Shown here one piece after another: positions 54,002 through 63,571 of a stretch of 64,000 bases of DNA (positions within the stretch are counted from its first letter, which is position 1; each line of letters starts with the position of its first letter). The translations under genes and the position numbers were made by a program. This stretch comes from JACKFE01 sp050248735 (GTDB lineage: Bacteria; Nitrospirota; Nitrospiria; Nitrospirales; UBA8639): contig JBFWRU010000011.1 of the NCBI GenBank assembly GCA_050248735.1, positions 1-64,000 on the forward strand, given 5' to 3'. The notes below the pieces were generated by a model. That model did not search any database. It worked only from the letters and a program-made list of their open reading frames with translations, and was not told where the DNA came from.

Positions 54002-54382
54002 ATTTACTGGGGACTCAACTCTTCTGGAATTTGCAAGATGGCCTAGGGCAGGTATCCTCGTCGATTTATTAGTTCCTCTTAAAGAATGATTCCCCTCCCC
54101 CTCTTCATTCAAGGGTTTGAAACGGATAGTCAGGCAGGGTAAGTGTTAAGCACATACAACGCCGGCGACCGTTCGGTGATTAACTGTTTGGAAGTCAACC
54201 TACTTACTTAAAATGGTCATGACGGATTTAACAGAACAGATGAAGTTTCCTGGCATCTCTACCGAATATTCCTGAATAAAGGTAATGTGATGAATCGACC
54301 CTGCCTGAAATTCCCGCCCTGAAGGGGGCTGTGATCAAAAATACCTATTGATTGAAATAGTGCCAGAAACATTTCAGCCACA
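54002..54382. other. 381-bp intergenic region, nothing recognised
   Basis: AT-rich spacer between the SGNH gene and the membrane glycosyltransferase; probably includes a promoter for the latter. No open frame or repeat. Confidence 0.45.
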
Positions 54383-55951
54383 ATGTTAGAAAAAATCCAG
54401 CGATTTATGTCCGGTCAGACACCTACTCTCCCATTTACCTGGATGCGGCGTGTGGGAAAATTCTTAATCTCTGGAGATGGGAAAATTCTCGCAAGCATCA
54501 TTATTGGGTTTGGAATTCTATTCAGACTGATTCCTTATCTTCATAACAGATCTTTGTGGGTCGATGAAGCCAAACTCGCACTAAATATTACCCAAAAGTC
54601 ATTTGGCCAATTGGTCCAACCTCTGGACTATAACCAAATGGCCCCGGTTGGGTTTCTTTTTGTAGAAAAGCTTTTGGCTCTCACCTTAGGCGGAGATGAG
54701 TATGTGCTTAGAATTATCCCCCTGCTAGCCGGAATCCTCGCCTTGTTTCTTTTTTATGAACTGTCTCGTCAAGTGTTAACGCTGCGTGGGCTGACAATGG
54801 CGCTCGGACTCTTTGTCCTCTCTGAACATCTCATCCGTTATGCGTCAGAATTTAAACAATACTCGTCAGATGTCACTATTGCATTGGCCATTTCCCTGAT
54901 AGGATTCATCTGCTTAAAAAACAATTCCCGCGTTGCCCTTTCGATCATTTTGGGTTCCCTGGCTGGCGCGATTCTTATCTGGTTTTCCCATCCCTCCATT
55001 TTTGTTCTAGCCGGAGTCGGGCTCACGCTGGTCATTCAGTCTTGGGAAACCAAGAATTGGCGGAAATTAGTCTGGCTGGCGATGCCTGCCATCTTCTGGT
55101 TGGGTAGTTTCACACTCAATTATTCCGTCACACATCTCGATCTCAATCACCACCCCGACATGGTCAAAGCCTGGCGTGAAAGCACAGCTTTCATGCCTAT
55201 GCCACCACTTTCTATTGAAGGACTACTTTGGTTCCCCAAGACATTCCTCGCCATATTTCCCCAAACTGCCGGATTGTATTTTTCCGGCTTGGCCGCATTG
55301 TGCTTTATTGTGGGATGGGCATCGCTTTTGAGGAAGCAACGGTACCCGTTACTTTTGCTGACCTTGCCTGCCCTCTTTACCTTGATTGCCAGTGGATTGC
55401 ATGCCTATCCCTTTCAAGGACGATTAATACTCTTCCTCGTTCCTTCCCTGATCATTTTTATTGGCGAGGGTGTTGACAGGATTATTAATCTAGCCAAACC
55501 GACGGGCCCCATCATACCGGTGAGTCTCTGCCTTCTATTGTTTTTGTATCCAGTACATACGGCATTTTCAAATCTCCTGAACCCTGCCAGAATGGAGCGT
55601 GAAGAGGTTAGACCAATTATGGCTTATTTGAGTGACCACTATCAGGAGGGTGATGACATCTATCTCTATCCCTCCACTTGGGCGGCGTTTGAATATTATG
55701 ATACCCGATTCGGGCTTGAAAATGTCCCTTATCACGTGGGAGTGGTCAGCAGAAAGGATTGGGACAATTATGTCCAGGACCTGACAGATCTGAGTGGAAA
55801 TCCACGTGTATGGATTGTATTCTCCCATGTCCATAAGCAGTTTGGAATCGACGAAGAACAGTTTTATTTATATGTCCTGGACGGAATAGGTCAACAGATG
55901 GCCTCATTGAAACAACAGGGCGCCTCAATCTATCTCTATGATCTGCGCTAG
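54383..55951 (+). CDS. GT39-like membrane glycosyltransferase
   Basis: A 522-residue polytopic inner-membrane protein with about 11 hydrophobic helices and a short soluble C-terminal region. The first periplasmic loop contains LHNRSLWVDEAKLALNITQKS, with the acidic DEA motif characteristic of the dolichol-/undecaprenyl-phosphate-mannose-type (PMT/ArnT, GT39-like) transferases. It would move a sugar from a polyprenyl-phosphate donor to an acceptor on the periplasmic side. Last gene of the glycan cluster. Confidence 0.85.
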   Translation: MLEKIQRFMSGQTPTLPFTWMRRVGKFLISGDGKILASIIIGFGILFRLIPYLHNRSLWVDEAKLALNITQKSFGQLVQPLDYNQMAPVGFLFVEKLLALTLGGDEYVLRIIPLLAGILALFLFYELSRQVLTLRGLTMALGLFVLSEHLIRYASEFKQYSSDVTIALAISLIGFICLKNNSRVALSIILGSLAGAILIWFSHPSIFVLAGVGLTLVIQSWETKNWRKLVWLAMPAIFWLGSFTLNYSVTHLDLNHHPDMVKAWRESTAFMPMPPLSIEGLLWFPKTFLAIFPQTAGLYFSGLAALCFIVGWASLLRKQRYPLLLLTLPALFTLIASGLHAYPFQGRLILFLVPSLIIFIGEGVDRIINLAKPTGPIIPVSLCLLLFLYPVHTAFSNLLNPARMEREEVRPIMAYLSDHYQEGDDIYLYPSTWAAFEYYDTRFGLENVPYHVGVVSRKDWDNYVQDLTDLSGNPRVWIVFSHVHKQFGIDEEQFYLYVLDGIGQQMASLKQQGASIYLYDLR

Positions 55952-56098
55952 TCCTGCCTCGGGTCATTTTTCCCATTTGTTACTGCTCTTTGACCCAATA
56001 TTCATCTCCAAATACAATGTTCAGGGGGTAAGAAATCCTCGAAGCTCATGGATGCCACGCATGCTGCACGACCCCCAAGGAATCCAACCCGGTTAACC

Positions 56099-57211
56099 AT
56101 GAGGTTTAGACGAACGGAGCGCCTACCGTCGGTAGTCTTGTTATTGTTCCTGACATGTTTCAACAATTCCTTCCCCCTGGCCATTCTTGATGATCGGGCC
56201 CTGGCCTTGGAGCGATCATGGGAGCAAGGCTGGATGACCTGCGTAGGATCGGATCGATTTGCCCAGCCGTTTGACGATCTGTGGAAAGCTCACCAATATA
56301 CTGTACCTTTGCTTTTCTTAAATAGCACCGTTGTGGAAACGGGCCAGCGAATTATCATGCATCCCCTCCCATTTGCCGCCCATCCACATCAAAGCTCTCC
56401 CAAGGGCATCATTACCTAGACCCCATCGCCCATTCCAACATTACTTTAACGATGCCCTGGACGGGCCGGCCGTATTGGGCGACGGGTGCCACTGAGTATG
56501 GCGGTTCATATGAGCGCCCGATTTACTTATGTAAGCCCGGTTGGCACCATTTTCCGGCAGGATCTGCCCAAGGATTATGTGGCAACAGAAAATGCGGATC
56601 CTCAGGTCATTCGAGTCGTGGACGGGGGCTACTTCGAAAATTCGGGTGCGGTCACTACCGATGAGATTCTCTTGGCTATTGAACGTTTAGCCGAACAACA
56701 TCATTTTACAATTCATCCCATCGTCATTCATGTCAGCAATGATCCTCTTAAACCTCAAATACGACAGGAAGAAAGTTCACCGGATCCCATGTATTCCTTC
56801 CGGAAGTGCTCTCCCCAGTGTGGGCTCTCCTGAATGTTCATCCGGCCCGGGGCTATCAAGCCCGGTATATCCTTAGAGACCGGGCAACAATCGGTCTACA
56901 CCAGCACCGTAAAGACGTTCAGACGGGGGGGCATTCGCCCATTTTCAATTGTGCAAATACAAACATCGCCTGCCCCTAGGGTGGATGTTGTCGGAATTCA
57001 GCCGCCAGGAAATTGACGCCCAGTTACCTTCGCTCAATCACCAGAAACCCGTCTTAATACAAAACAAGGCATCACTAGCCAATTCCCAAAACATGGAAAG
57101 CGCCTTGGAACATCTCCAAGGCCTTCCCAATCCCCAGACTTCTTACAACGAAGTTTTCACCGAATATTCACGGGATTGCGAAGGCCCCCTGCAAACAGTA
57201 TTTTGGGTTTA
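56099..57211 (+). pseudogene. patatin-like phospholipase, frameshifted remnant
   Basis: Several family segments survive in different frames: ALERSWEQGW and VPLLFLNSTVVETGQRIIMHPLPFA (56190-56370), YFNDALDGPAVLGD (frame-shifted, about 56430-56475), VPLSMAVHMSARFTYVSP (about 56485), VVDGGYFENSG with the catalytic-Asp motif DGG (about 56615-56650), LLNVHPARGYQARYILRD in another frame (about 56830-56880) and LPLGWMLSEFSRQEIDAQL (about 56970) in a third. At least four frame changes and several stops are needed. The nucleophile G-x-S-x-G region is missing. It is a dead gene. Confidence 0.82.
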
Positions 57212-57518
57212 GTCCCCAGCTCCGGATTCACCTGGGAAATACCTAGCATCCTTACTCGGGAGCACCTTCAGTACACCATCACATTTTGCGGTATGGAATG
57301 AGACCATGGAACATTTTTATTTGTGCACCGAAGTTGGGCCTGTCTATAATTACTCTGTAAGGTGGTTAAGCGCCCTGGAGGTATTCGGGTCAGGCCTGGG
57401 TTGATGTTTGCTGGTCGAAGCCGGAACCCGCGTTCCGTGTATTGGAACGAAAAAAGACAGATAATGGCATGATTGAGGTACTTCATCAGAAATTCGGAAA
57501 CGGTGAGAGGAGCACATT
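57212..57518. other. 307-bp intergenic region, nothing recognised
   Basis: Spacer between the patatin remnant and the pterin dehydratase gene; probably carries the promoter for the latter operon. No small open frame encoding a plausible RiPP precursor was seen. Confidence 0.45.
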
Positions 57519-57866
57519 ATGAGTCTTGCTGATAACGCATGCATTCCATGTCGGGGGGGAGTCCCGCCCCTGGCGCAACCGAAAATAGAAGAATTGCTGG
57601 GCCAATTGGAGGCCGGATGGGTTCTCAATGACCACGGTCATTTGGAGAAAATGTACTCTTTCCAGAATTTTGCCGATGCCATGGCCTTTCTCAACCGGAT
57701 CGGCAATATTGCAGAGATTGAAGGGCACCACCCTGATCTCTATTTGGCTTGGGGGAAATGCAAAGTGGAAATTTGGACCCATAAAATCCAGGGTCTGACC
57801 GAAAGTGACTTTTTCCTAGCAGCAAAGGCCGACCGAGCCTATGCCCTTCCCGCTCTAAACCTCTAA
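57519..57866 (+). CDS. phhB: pterin-4a-carbinolamine dehydratase
   Basis: Dehydrates 4a-hydroxy-tetrahydrobiopterin formed in aromatic amino-acid hydroxylation; it can also act as a regulatory partner. It has 115 residues, the family length. The N-terminal CIPCRGGVPPL is typical, and the active-site pattern H-H-P-D occurs in IEGHHPDLYLAWGKCKVEIWTHKI. The C-terminal LTESDFFLAAKADRAY completes it. A phenylalanine hydroxylase gene is not in the window. It is followed after 6 bp by the radical SAM gene, so the two form an operon. Confidence 0.95.
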   Translation: MSLADNACIPCRGGVPPLAQPKIEELLGQLEAGWVLNDHGHLEKMYSFQNFADAMAFLNRIGNIAEIEGHHPDLYLAWGKCKVEIWTHKIQGLTESDFFLAAKADRAYALPALNL

Positions 57867-57872
57867 GATTCC

Positions 57873-59819
57873 ATGGCAACCAGCCTTCCCCTGATACAGC
57901 CAGATTTTCCTGAAGCGAATCAGATGGATTCTGCCGATCCGGAACTCATGGTAGATTTCCGTTCATTCGGTACCAGGGTTGCATTGGTAACTATGCCATT
58001 TTCGTATTCCAAATTTCCGTCTATCCAATTGGGCACTCTGTCGGCACTTTTAAAATCCCAGGGCATTGGTGCCAAAACCTATCATTTCAATCTACAGTTT
58101 GCTCACCAGATTGGTGTCCCGCTCTATGAAATATTGTGCGAAAAGCGCGGGCTCTTTGGTGAATGGTTATTTTCAGCCTTGCTCTTTCGCGACAACCCGA
58201 AACATGATCAATACCCGAAAATCTTCAAGCCTGTCTTTGAAGACACCGCCAAAGAGGCCGGCTGCGCCATTGGCTATTTGGAAGAAATCGCTCGCACCAT
58301 TGCTCCACAATTTTTAACCTGGGCTCTGACCACAGTGGATTGGGACCAATATGATGTGGTGGGCTTTACTTCGACCTTTGACCAAAATGTCGCAAGCCTT
58401 TCGTTAGCAAAATTGATTAAGGATGTGTATCCGGATCTTCGGATTGTCTTTGGCGGCGCGAATTTTGACGGCGAGATGGGACTCGAACAATTCCGCGCGT
58501 TTCCCTGGATCGACTATGTGGTTAGCGGAGAAGGCGAACACCCGTTTCCTCAATTGGTGAAGCGTATTCTGCTCAAACAGGAGACTGATATCCCACCGGG
58601 GATTGTTCATCGAAAGGACGGAAAGGTTTCCTTTACCCCGAATGAGCATTTGGTGACGAAATTTGACCAGGCCCCGCCTCCCGATTATGACGATTTCTTT
58701 GCCGAACTCGATCAATTGGACAGTCAAGGTTCGACGGGGCTCAATCGCATTTTATTGTATGAAGGGTCTCGCGGTTGCTGGTGGGGTGAAAAACATCATT
58801 GCACCTTTTGCGGCCTGAATGCCCAGACGATGGATTTTCGGGCCAAATCTCCGGCGCAGGTCGCTTCCGAGTTGGAGTATCTGTCAAGCCGGTATGATAC
58901 CAGCCGCTTCCGATTGGTCGATAATATCATCGACATGAAATATGTGGACGGACTGTTTGGGCAGTTAGCGCAACGTCATGTGGATTTGGAAGTCTTTATG
59001 GAAACGAAAAGCAACCTGACCAAGCGGCAGATCCAGACTCTGGCCCATGGCGGGGTCAAATGCATGCAACCGGGGATTGAAAGTCTCAGCCAGGCTCAGC
59101 TTAAAGAAATGGATAAGGGCGTCAGCCCATTGCAAAACATCCAATGTTTGAAATGGAGTCGCTATTACAACATTGATCTCTCTTGGAATATCTTGCTGGG
59201 CTTTCCTCAAGAAACCAATGCCGATTATCAAAGGCAAATGGAGATCATTCCCTCGTTACTACATCTCCAACCCCCTGAGTCCACGTCGAAACTATGGCTC
59301 GAACGATTTAGCCCGTATTATAAATGGCCGGAGCGATATGGCATTCGTCTGACCGGACCCGGCATAGCGTATGAATATGTCTATGATGAACGGAAAGTCG
59401 ACTTAAATAAAATCGCGTATGACTTTGAGTATGCCATAGATTGGAAAGTAGATACCCAGGTATATGACGACTTTGTCCGCCTGGTGCGTAGGTGGAAGGA
59501 ACGATATCATTCCCCCAACCGGCCCTTTCTCTTTTTTTCAAAGGCATTAAGCTACCTCACCGTGTATGATGGCCGATGGGAGACTCCGACCAGTGAACGA
59601 TTTGACCAGCCCTATGCGTTTATTCTTGAATTTTGTAATGACCAGCCAAAAACTTTTGAACAGATACGAAAAGGGCTTCAGGAAAGCGGGCCATCCACCT
59701 TGGACCAGAGCATCCTGCCTCTCGCTGATGCCCTCCAGATGTTAACCGGAAAACGTTTGCTATACGAAGAAAGTGGAAGATTCTTCACATTAGCCCTCCC
59801 GGTCAATCCTCACCGGTAA
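57873..59819 (+). CDS. B12-binding radical SAM enzyme of the RiPP-maturation type
   Basis: A 648-residue protein with an N-terminal cobalamin-binding-like domain (about 35-235: VALVTMPFSYSKFPSIQLG, DVVGFTSTFDQNVASLSLAK, IVFGGANFD, YVVSGEGEHPF) and a radical SAM domain. The cluster Cys are C302, C310 and C313 in GCWWGEKHHCTFC, a Cx7Cx2C spacing instead of Cx3Cx2C, as known for the RiPP maturation radical SAM protein 1 group, which carries out C-methylation of a peptide. The C-terminal domain contains further conserved aromatic residues. No precursor peptide gene is visible nearby. Start at the ATG 7 bp after phhB. Confidence 0.88.
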   Translation: MATSLPLIQPDFPEANQMDSADPELMVDFRSFGTRVALVTMPFSYSKFPSIQLGTLSALLKSQGIGAKTYHFNLQFAHQIGVPLYEILCEKRGLFGEWLFSALLFRDNPKHDQYPKIFKPVFEDTAKEAGCAIGYLEEIARTIAPQFLTWALTTVDWDQYDVVGFTSTFDQNVASLSLAKLIKDVYPDLRIVFGGANFDGEMGLEQFRAFPWIDYVVSGEGEHPFPQLVKRILLKQETDIPPGIVHRKDGKVSFTPNEHLVTKFDQAPPPDYDDFFAELDQLDSQGSTGLNRILLYEGSRGCWWGEKHHCTFCGLNAQTMDFRAKSPAQVASELEYLSSRYDTSRFRLVDNIIDMKYVDGLFGQLAQRHVDLEVFMETKSNLTKRQIQTLAHGGVKCMQPGIESLSQAQLKEMDKGVSPLQNIQCLKWSRYYNIDLSWNILLGFPQETNADYQRQMEIIPSLLHLQPPESTSKLWLERFSPYYKWPERYGIRLTGPGIAYEYVYDERKVDLNKIAYDFEYAIDWKVDTQVYDDFVRLVRRWKERYHSPNRPFLFFSKALSYLTVYDGRWETPTSERFDQPYAFILEFCNDQPKTFEQIRKGLQESGPSTLDQSILPLADALQMLTGKRLLYEESGRFFTLALPVNPHR

Positions 59820-59940
59820 CAAATTCCCATCTCCACCAGGCGAGCAATTCCGACGGTCTGACCTCCGGCTTGATTTCCTTGTATTTTTTAATTTTTTGTG
59901 CCTGGTGCAGTTTATGCAGATCAGGATAAACATTTCCTAT

Positions 59941-59969
59941 TTGACAATCCATTTCCACATCGGTAGCCT
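59941..59969 (+). promoter_or_regulatory. candidate promoter for the LysM lytic transglycosylase gene
   Basis: TTGACA (59941-59946) is separated by 17 bp from TAGCCT (59964-59969). Initiation near 59976 would place the start after the alternative GTG at 59979 and favour the ATG at 60009. Confidence 0.4.
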
Positions 59970-60008
59970 ATTAAGGTTGTGCCTGGAATTTCCGAAAAAT
60001 CTCATAAT

Positions 60009-62198
60009 ATGAGTAATTTAGGAAGAACCTCACAAATCCTCGTTCCTGCAAATCGTAAGGTATTGGTCTTATCTTTTTTAATACCCCTAGCCGCTTGGTC
60101 CTTGATCTTACAGCCCTTTGCTGCCAAAGACAGTAAGGCCACTGAGGTATCTTTTAATTCTCCAGACTTCCCTCATTCCTTAACCTATAATTACCGGCTT
60201 GCGACCAGAGGCAAAGACCAGGACCTATTCTCATTTATCAACGACCCCATAAATTTTAAGGTTTCCGAAAACCCTCCAGCCATATTTTCACGGTCAGGCC
60301 CCCTACAGAGTTTTAAGGCTCATGGATATGCGCTGGCCGCCCAATCCGTTTCAATAGCCGGTGCATCGCAAGATATCGAGCAACATCAAAACCAGGAAAT
60401 TCCGTCAGGGAATTTTGAGCACCCTCTCACTCAGCATATTGATGCCATCGCTTCTTCACCTTGGCCCGACAAAGCCCCCTCGGCACTGACTCGTGAGCCG
60501 ACCGAGGAAATACCTTCTCCTTACATCATCCACGAACCCAGGTTAAGAGACGACTCTGCGAATTCCCCAGATCCCACAGGGCAGGACCAAATCGGAATCC
60601 CTACGCAGGCCGTCTCGGATGAACCCTTAGATTCGGAAACCAAAGCTGCAAGGAACACACTATCCCCAATTGAACCTCCCCAAGGCCCACCAACCTTTCC
60701 CCTCTTTCGAGTAGAAGGAGAGGCCTGGCCACCCACTTATGAAATGGGTCAGACCGCATTTGGTGAAGAAAGTGATCTTGATGGGGAATTCAGTCCTCTG
60801 GCCATAAACTTAGGCCTTACGGAAAGTGTTTCTTACATATTCCCGGCCCGGTTTTCTCAAGTCTTGAATTTTTCTTGGGAACCGGCTTCTCCCGCTCAAA
60901 AATCCCCGTATGGAACAATCCCGCTGGTCTTAAATGAGGCAGTGGAACGGAATCTTCAATATTTTCAAAATGGCATCCCAGAACGTTTTCAGTCCTATCT
61001 TGACCGTTTTCATCATTATCAGGAAATCGTTGAACCCATTTTCCAAGAATATGGGATTCCCACGGAACTGATGTACCTTTCTCTTGTAGAAAGCGGATTT
61101 AATCCTCGTGCCTTTTCTCGTGCCCGAGCATCGGGACCATGGCAATTTATGAAAGGTACCGGCCGAATGTACGGGCTTCAGGTCGACTGGTATCAGGATG
61201 AACGCCGGGATCCCATCAAGTCTACGGTCGCTGCGGCACATCACCTCCGGGATCTCTACGACCGATTTGGATCTTGGCCGTTGGCCCTGGCGGCCTACAA
61301 CGCAGGAGAAGGCAAAATCAGCAGGGCTATTAGCAAAACCGGCACGCGGGACTTCTGGAAGATTCGAAAAACCCGGTATATTCGCCGAGAAACGAAAGAA
61401 TACGTTCCCAGGTTCATTGCGGCCACCTTAATTGCGAAAAACCCCACGGCGTATGGTTTTCTTGAACCGTTTGGGACTTCTCATGAATTCGAGGAAGCCC
61501 TTGTCACAAAACAGGTCCACTTTTCCTCCATCAATGAAACGACCGGTATTTCAATCGAAGAGCTCAAACGGCTCAATCCAGAACTTCGTCGCAGTATCGT
61601 GCCTCAAAAAGGGAACAGTGGCTATCACCTGAAGGTTCCCGTTGGCATGGCCTCTCTCATCGAAGACCACCAGGAAACGATGACAGCTTGGACCCAACCT
61701 CCCCCTCCTCCAACGGAATGGTACAAAGTGAGACGAGGCGATAGCTTATCTGTCGTCGCCCGGCGTTACGGAATGAAGGTCGGGGCTTTAAAAGAAATGA
61801 ATAACCTTCGGAGTAATGTGATCCGGGTCGGGGATCGCCTGCGAGTGCGGGGGGGAGATGAGGATTATGCCGATGATCAGGTGACGGTTTACCGGGTACG
61901 ATATGGAGACTCTCTCGGTACCATTGCAAGACGTTTTCATACATCTGTCCAGTCGCTCATGCGCCTGAACAATCTTTCTCATTCGATTATTCACCCTGGA
62001 GATCGCCTCCGAATCAAAGGACGGCCCTCTACTCAACCCAAAAACGGGGAAGATTCCAAATGGTACCGGGTTCGCAGGGGGGATAGCCTCTGGAGTATTG
62101 CAGAACAATTCAGTGTCAGTGTCAGGGATTTACAAGCCTTAAATAACCTCTCCTCAAGTATCATTCAAGCCGGACATCTGTTAATGGTTAGCCGGTAA
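60009..62198 (+). CDS. mltD: membrane-bound lytic murein transglycosylase with three LysM domains (MltD-like)
   Basis: Cleaves peptidoglycan glycan strands to form 1,6-anhydro ends. 729 residues from the ATG at 60009 (a GTG at 59979 would add 10). An N-terminal hydrophobic segment (VLVLSFLIPLAAWSLILQPFA) is a signal or anchor, followed by a disordered Pro/Ser/Glu-rich linker to about residue 300. The SLT domain is at about 340-470 with the catalytic Glu in YLSLVESGFNPRAFS and GPWQFMKGTG, ALAAYNAGEGKI. Three LysM modules (RRGDSLSVVARRYGM, RYGDSLGTIARRFHT, RRGDSLWSIAEQFSV) bind peptidoglycan at the C-terminus. Confidence 0.93.
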   Translation: MSNLGRTSQILVPANRKVLVLSFLIPLAAWSLILQPFAAKDSKATEVSFNSPDFPHSLTYNYRLATRGKDQDLFSFINDPINFKVSENPPAIFSRSGPLQSFKAHGYALAAQSVSIAGASQDIEQHQNQEIPSGNFEHPLTQHIDAIASSPWPDKAPSALTREPTEEIPSPYIIHEPRLRDDSANSPDPTGQDQIGIPTQAVSDEPLDSETKAARNTLSPIEPPQGPPTFPLFRVEGEAWPPTYEMGQTAFGEESDLDGEFSPLAINLGLTESVSYIFPARFSQVLNFSWEPASPAQKSPYGTIPLVLNEAVERNLQYFQNGIPERFQSYLDRFHHYQEIVEPIFQEYGIPTELMYLSLVESGFNPRAFSRARASGPWQFMKGTGRMYGLQVDWYQDERRDPIKSTVAAAHHLRDLYDRFGSWPLALAAYNAGEGKISRAISKTGTRDFWKIRKTRYIRRETKEYVPRFIAATLIAKNPTAYGFLEPFGTSHEFEEALVTKQVHFSSINETTGISIEELKRLNPELRRSIVPQKGNSGYHLKVPVGMASLIEDHQETMTAWTQPPPPPTEWYKVRRGDSLSVVARRYGMKVGALKEMNNLRSNVIRVGDRLRVRGGDEDYADDQVTVYRVRYGDSLGTIARRFHTSVQSLMRLNNLSHSIIHPGDRLRIKGRPSTQPKNGEDSKWYRVRRGDSLWSIAEQFSVSVRDLQALNNLSSSIIQAGHLLMVSR

Positions 62199-62203
62199 CA
62201 GAC

Positions 62204-63034
62204 CTATTCACTTTTCTCTTTTTCAACGTCTGTAATTTCTGGTTCATTTGACTTTTCACTTCCGGGCACGGGATTTTCTTTTACATCGGTATCCGTGGAT
62301 TCAGTTTTCGTGGACTCCTTCAGTTCCTCCGGAGCCAAAATCTTAACCCGGAGACCCGCCTCATTGGCAAACGGGGATAAAGGATATTCCTGTATCAGCT
62401 TTTTGTATTGGTTCACGGCTTCTTGAGTCTGTTCATCTGATTCAGCCAACTTGGCCAATTCAAAAATAATCTGATCCTTATTGAGTGTGTGCGGATTATC
62501 CAATACGGCTTGCCAGGTAGCTAGTGCGGAATCCCGGTCACCATTTAAAAGATAAGCTAAACCCAGACGCTGCTGGATCAATCCCCTGAATACAGGCTCT
62601 TGAGCACTACCCTTGACCAATTCCTGGTATTTTTCAATTGCGGCTGAAAACTTTTGCTCTTCCATCAGGTTATTGCCAAGAAAAAAAAGCGAGACTTCAG
62701 CTCCTCTTGTCCCAGAAAATTTTTCTTGTACCTCCTGGAACATCGTCGAAGCACTTTGCATATTTTTCTTCCATTGTTTCACATCATCCAACGGACGATC
62801 TAAATAGATCTGCTGAGCCTTGCCTTGAAACTCCCACGCTTCTTCATGTTGCTTTTGAGACAGCCAACTCAATGCCACCACGGCCACAATGACGACGATC
62901 GTTAACAGAATGCCACCCCAGACCAACCCTCTATTTTCCTCAACCCAAAACAGAAATCGTTCTTTACTTGAAAGAATATTTCCCGCTTCTTCATGAGCGG
63001 TCTTCGGCGTTAAATCTTTGATCTTGTAAGTCAT
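62204..63034 (-). CDS. YfgM-like membrane-anchored TPR protein
   Basis: 276 residues from the ATG at 63034; an upstream start adds 10. A single N-terminal transmembrane helix (GLVWGGILLTIVVIVAVVALSWL, about residues 36-58) is followed by tetratricopeptide-like helical repeats: VSLFFLGNNLMEEQKFSAAIEKYQELV, RLGLAYLLNGDRDSALATWQAVL, FELAKLAESDEQTQEAVNQYKKLI. The C-terminal 45 residues are acidic, Thr/Glu/Lys-rich and disordered. The arrangement is that of YfgM, an ancillary SecYEG/periplasmic chaperone partner. It is convergent with the lytic transglycosylase gene. Confidence 0.82.
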   Translation of the reverse strand: MTYKIKDLTPKTAHEEAGNILSSKERFLFWVEENRGLVWGGILLTIVVIVAVVALSWLSQKQHEEAWEFQGKAQQIYLDRPLDDVKQWKKNMQSASTMFQEVQEKFSGTRGAEVSLFFLGNNLMEEQKFSAAIEKYQELVKGSAQEPVFRGLIQQRLGLAYLLNGDRDSALATWQAVLDNPHTLNKDQIIFELAKLAESDEQTQEAVNQYKKLIQEYPLSPFANEAGLRVKILAPEELKESTKTESTDTDVKENPVPGSEKSNEPEITDVEKEKSE

Positions 63035-63160
63035 GAAGAAGATTTCCTTTATACATGTCCTCAATTAAGGGACATGCCGCAGATGAGATGGCTAAATGTT
63101 TTGCGTTATACCCACGTCACTATGGGATGTCAAACGGTATTCCACACTATTTCGTTAAAG

Positions 63161-63188
63161 TTGACAAGGCCTAACTGACTGTTATAAT
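63161..63188 (+). promoter_or_regulatory. consensus sigma-70 promoter of the tRNA genes
   Basis: Perfect -35 TTGACA (63161-63166), 16-bp spacer and perfect -10 TATAAT (63183-63188), 30 bp upstream of tRNA-Val. Confidence 0.93.
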
Positions 63189-63218
63189 GGGGAAAATTTC
63201 ATAATTTTTTTTCAACAC

Positions 63219-63294
63219 AGGCGGATAGCTCAGTTGGCAGAGCGCTGCCTTTACACGGCAGAAGTCGCAGGTTCGATCCCTGTTCCGCCTACCA
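63219..63294 (+). tRNA. tRNA-Val (anticodon TAC)
   Basis: The acceptor stem AGGCGGA (63219-63225) pairs with TCCGCCT near the 3' end, followed by A and encoded CCA. D-loop AGTTGGCAGA, anticodon stem-loop CTGCC-TTTACAC-GGCAG with anticodon TAC, and a T-arm GCAGG-TTCGATC-CCTGT are all in place. Total 76 nt. Confidence 0.97.
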
Positions 63295-63405
63295 TTTTTT
63301 TCTTTGGCATATTCAAACATTATCTGATATATTCATTGACCCTACGTCATTTCGACTCCTCCATAGAAAGAGTAGTGGGCTGCTTGCCCAAGGTCAACAA
63401 ATTTC

Positions 63406-63484
63406 GGGGCCGTCGTTCAGCTAGGTTTAGGACGCCAGATTGTCAATCTGGAGGTCGCGGGTTCAAATCCCGTCGGCCCCGCCA
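63406..63484 (+). tRNA. tRNA-Asp (anticodon GTC)
   Basis: Acceptor GGGGCCG pairs with CGGCCCC, followed by G and encoded CCA. The anticodon arm is CCAGA-TTGTCAA-TCTGG with GTC, and the T-arm is GCGGG-TTCAAAT-CCCGT. The D-loop is somewhat long (total 79 nt). It lies 111 bp after tRNA-Val and probably shares its promoter. Confidence 0.97.
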
Positions 63485-63571
63485 TTTCTCTCTCCCAAGA
63501 TGTTTCCAAAAATCCATTTACGGCTTCTCACACACAGATGATTATTCCTGAGCGGAGGTGACACAAATTTT

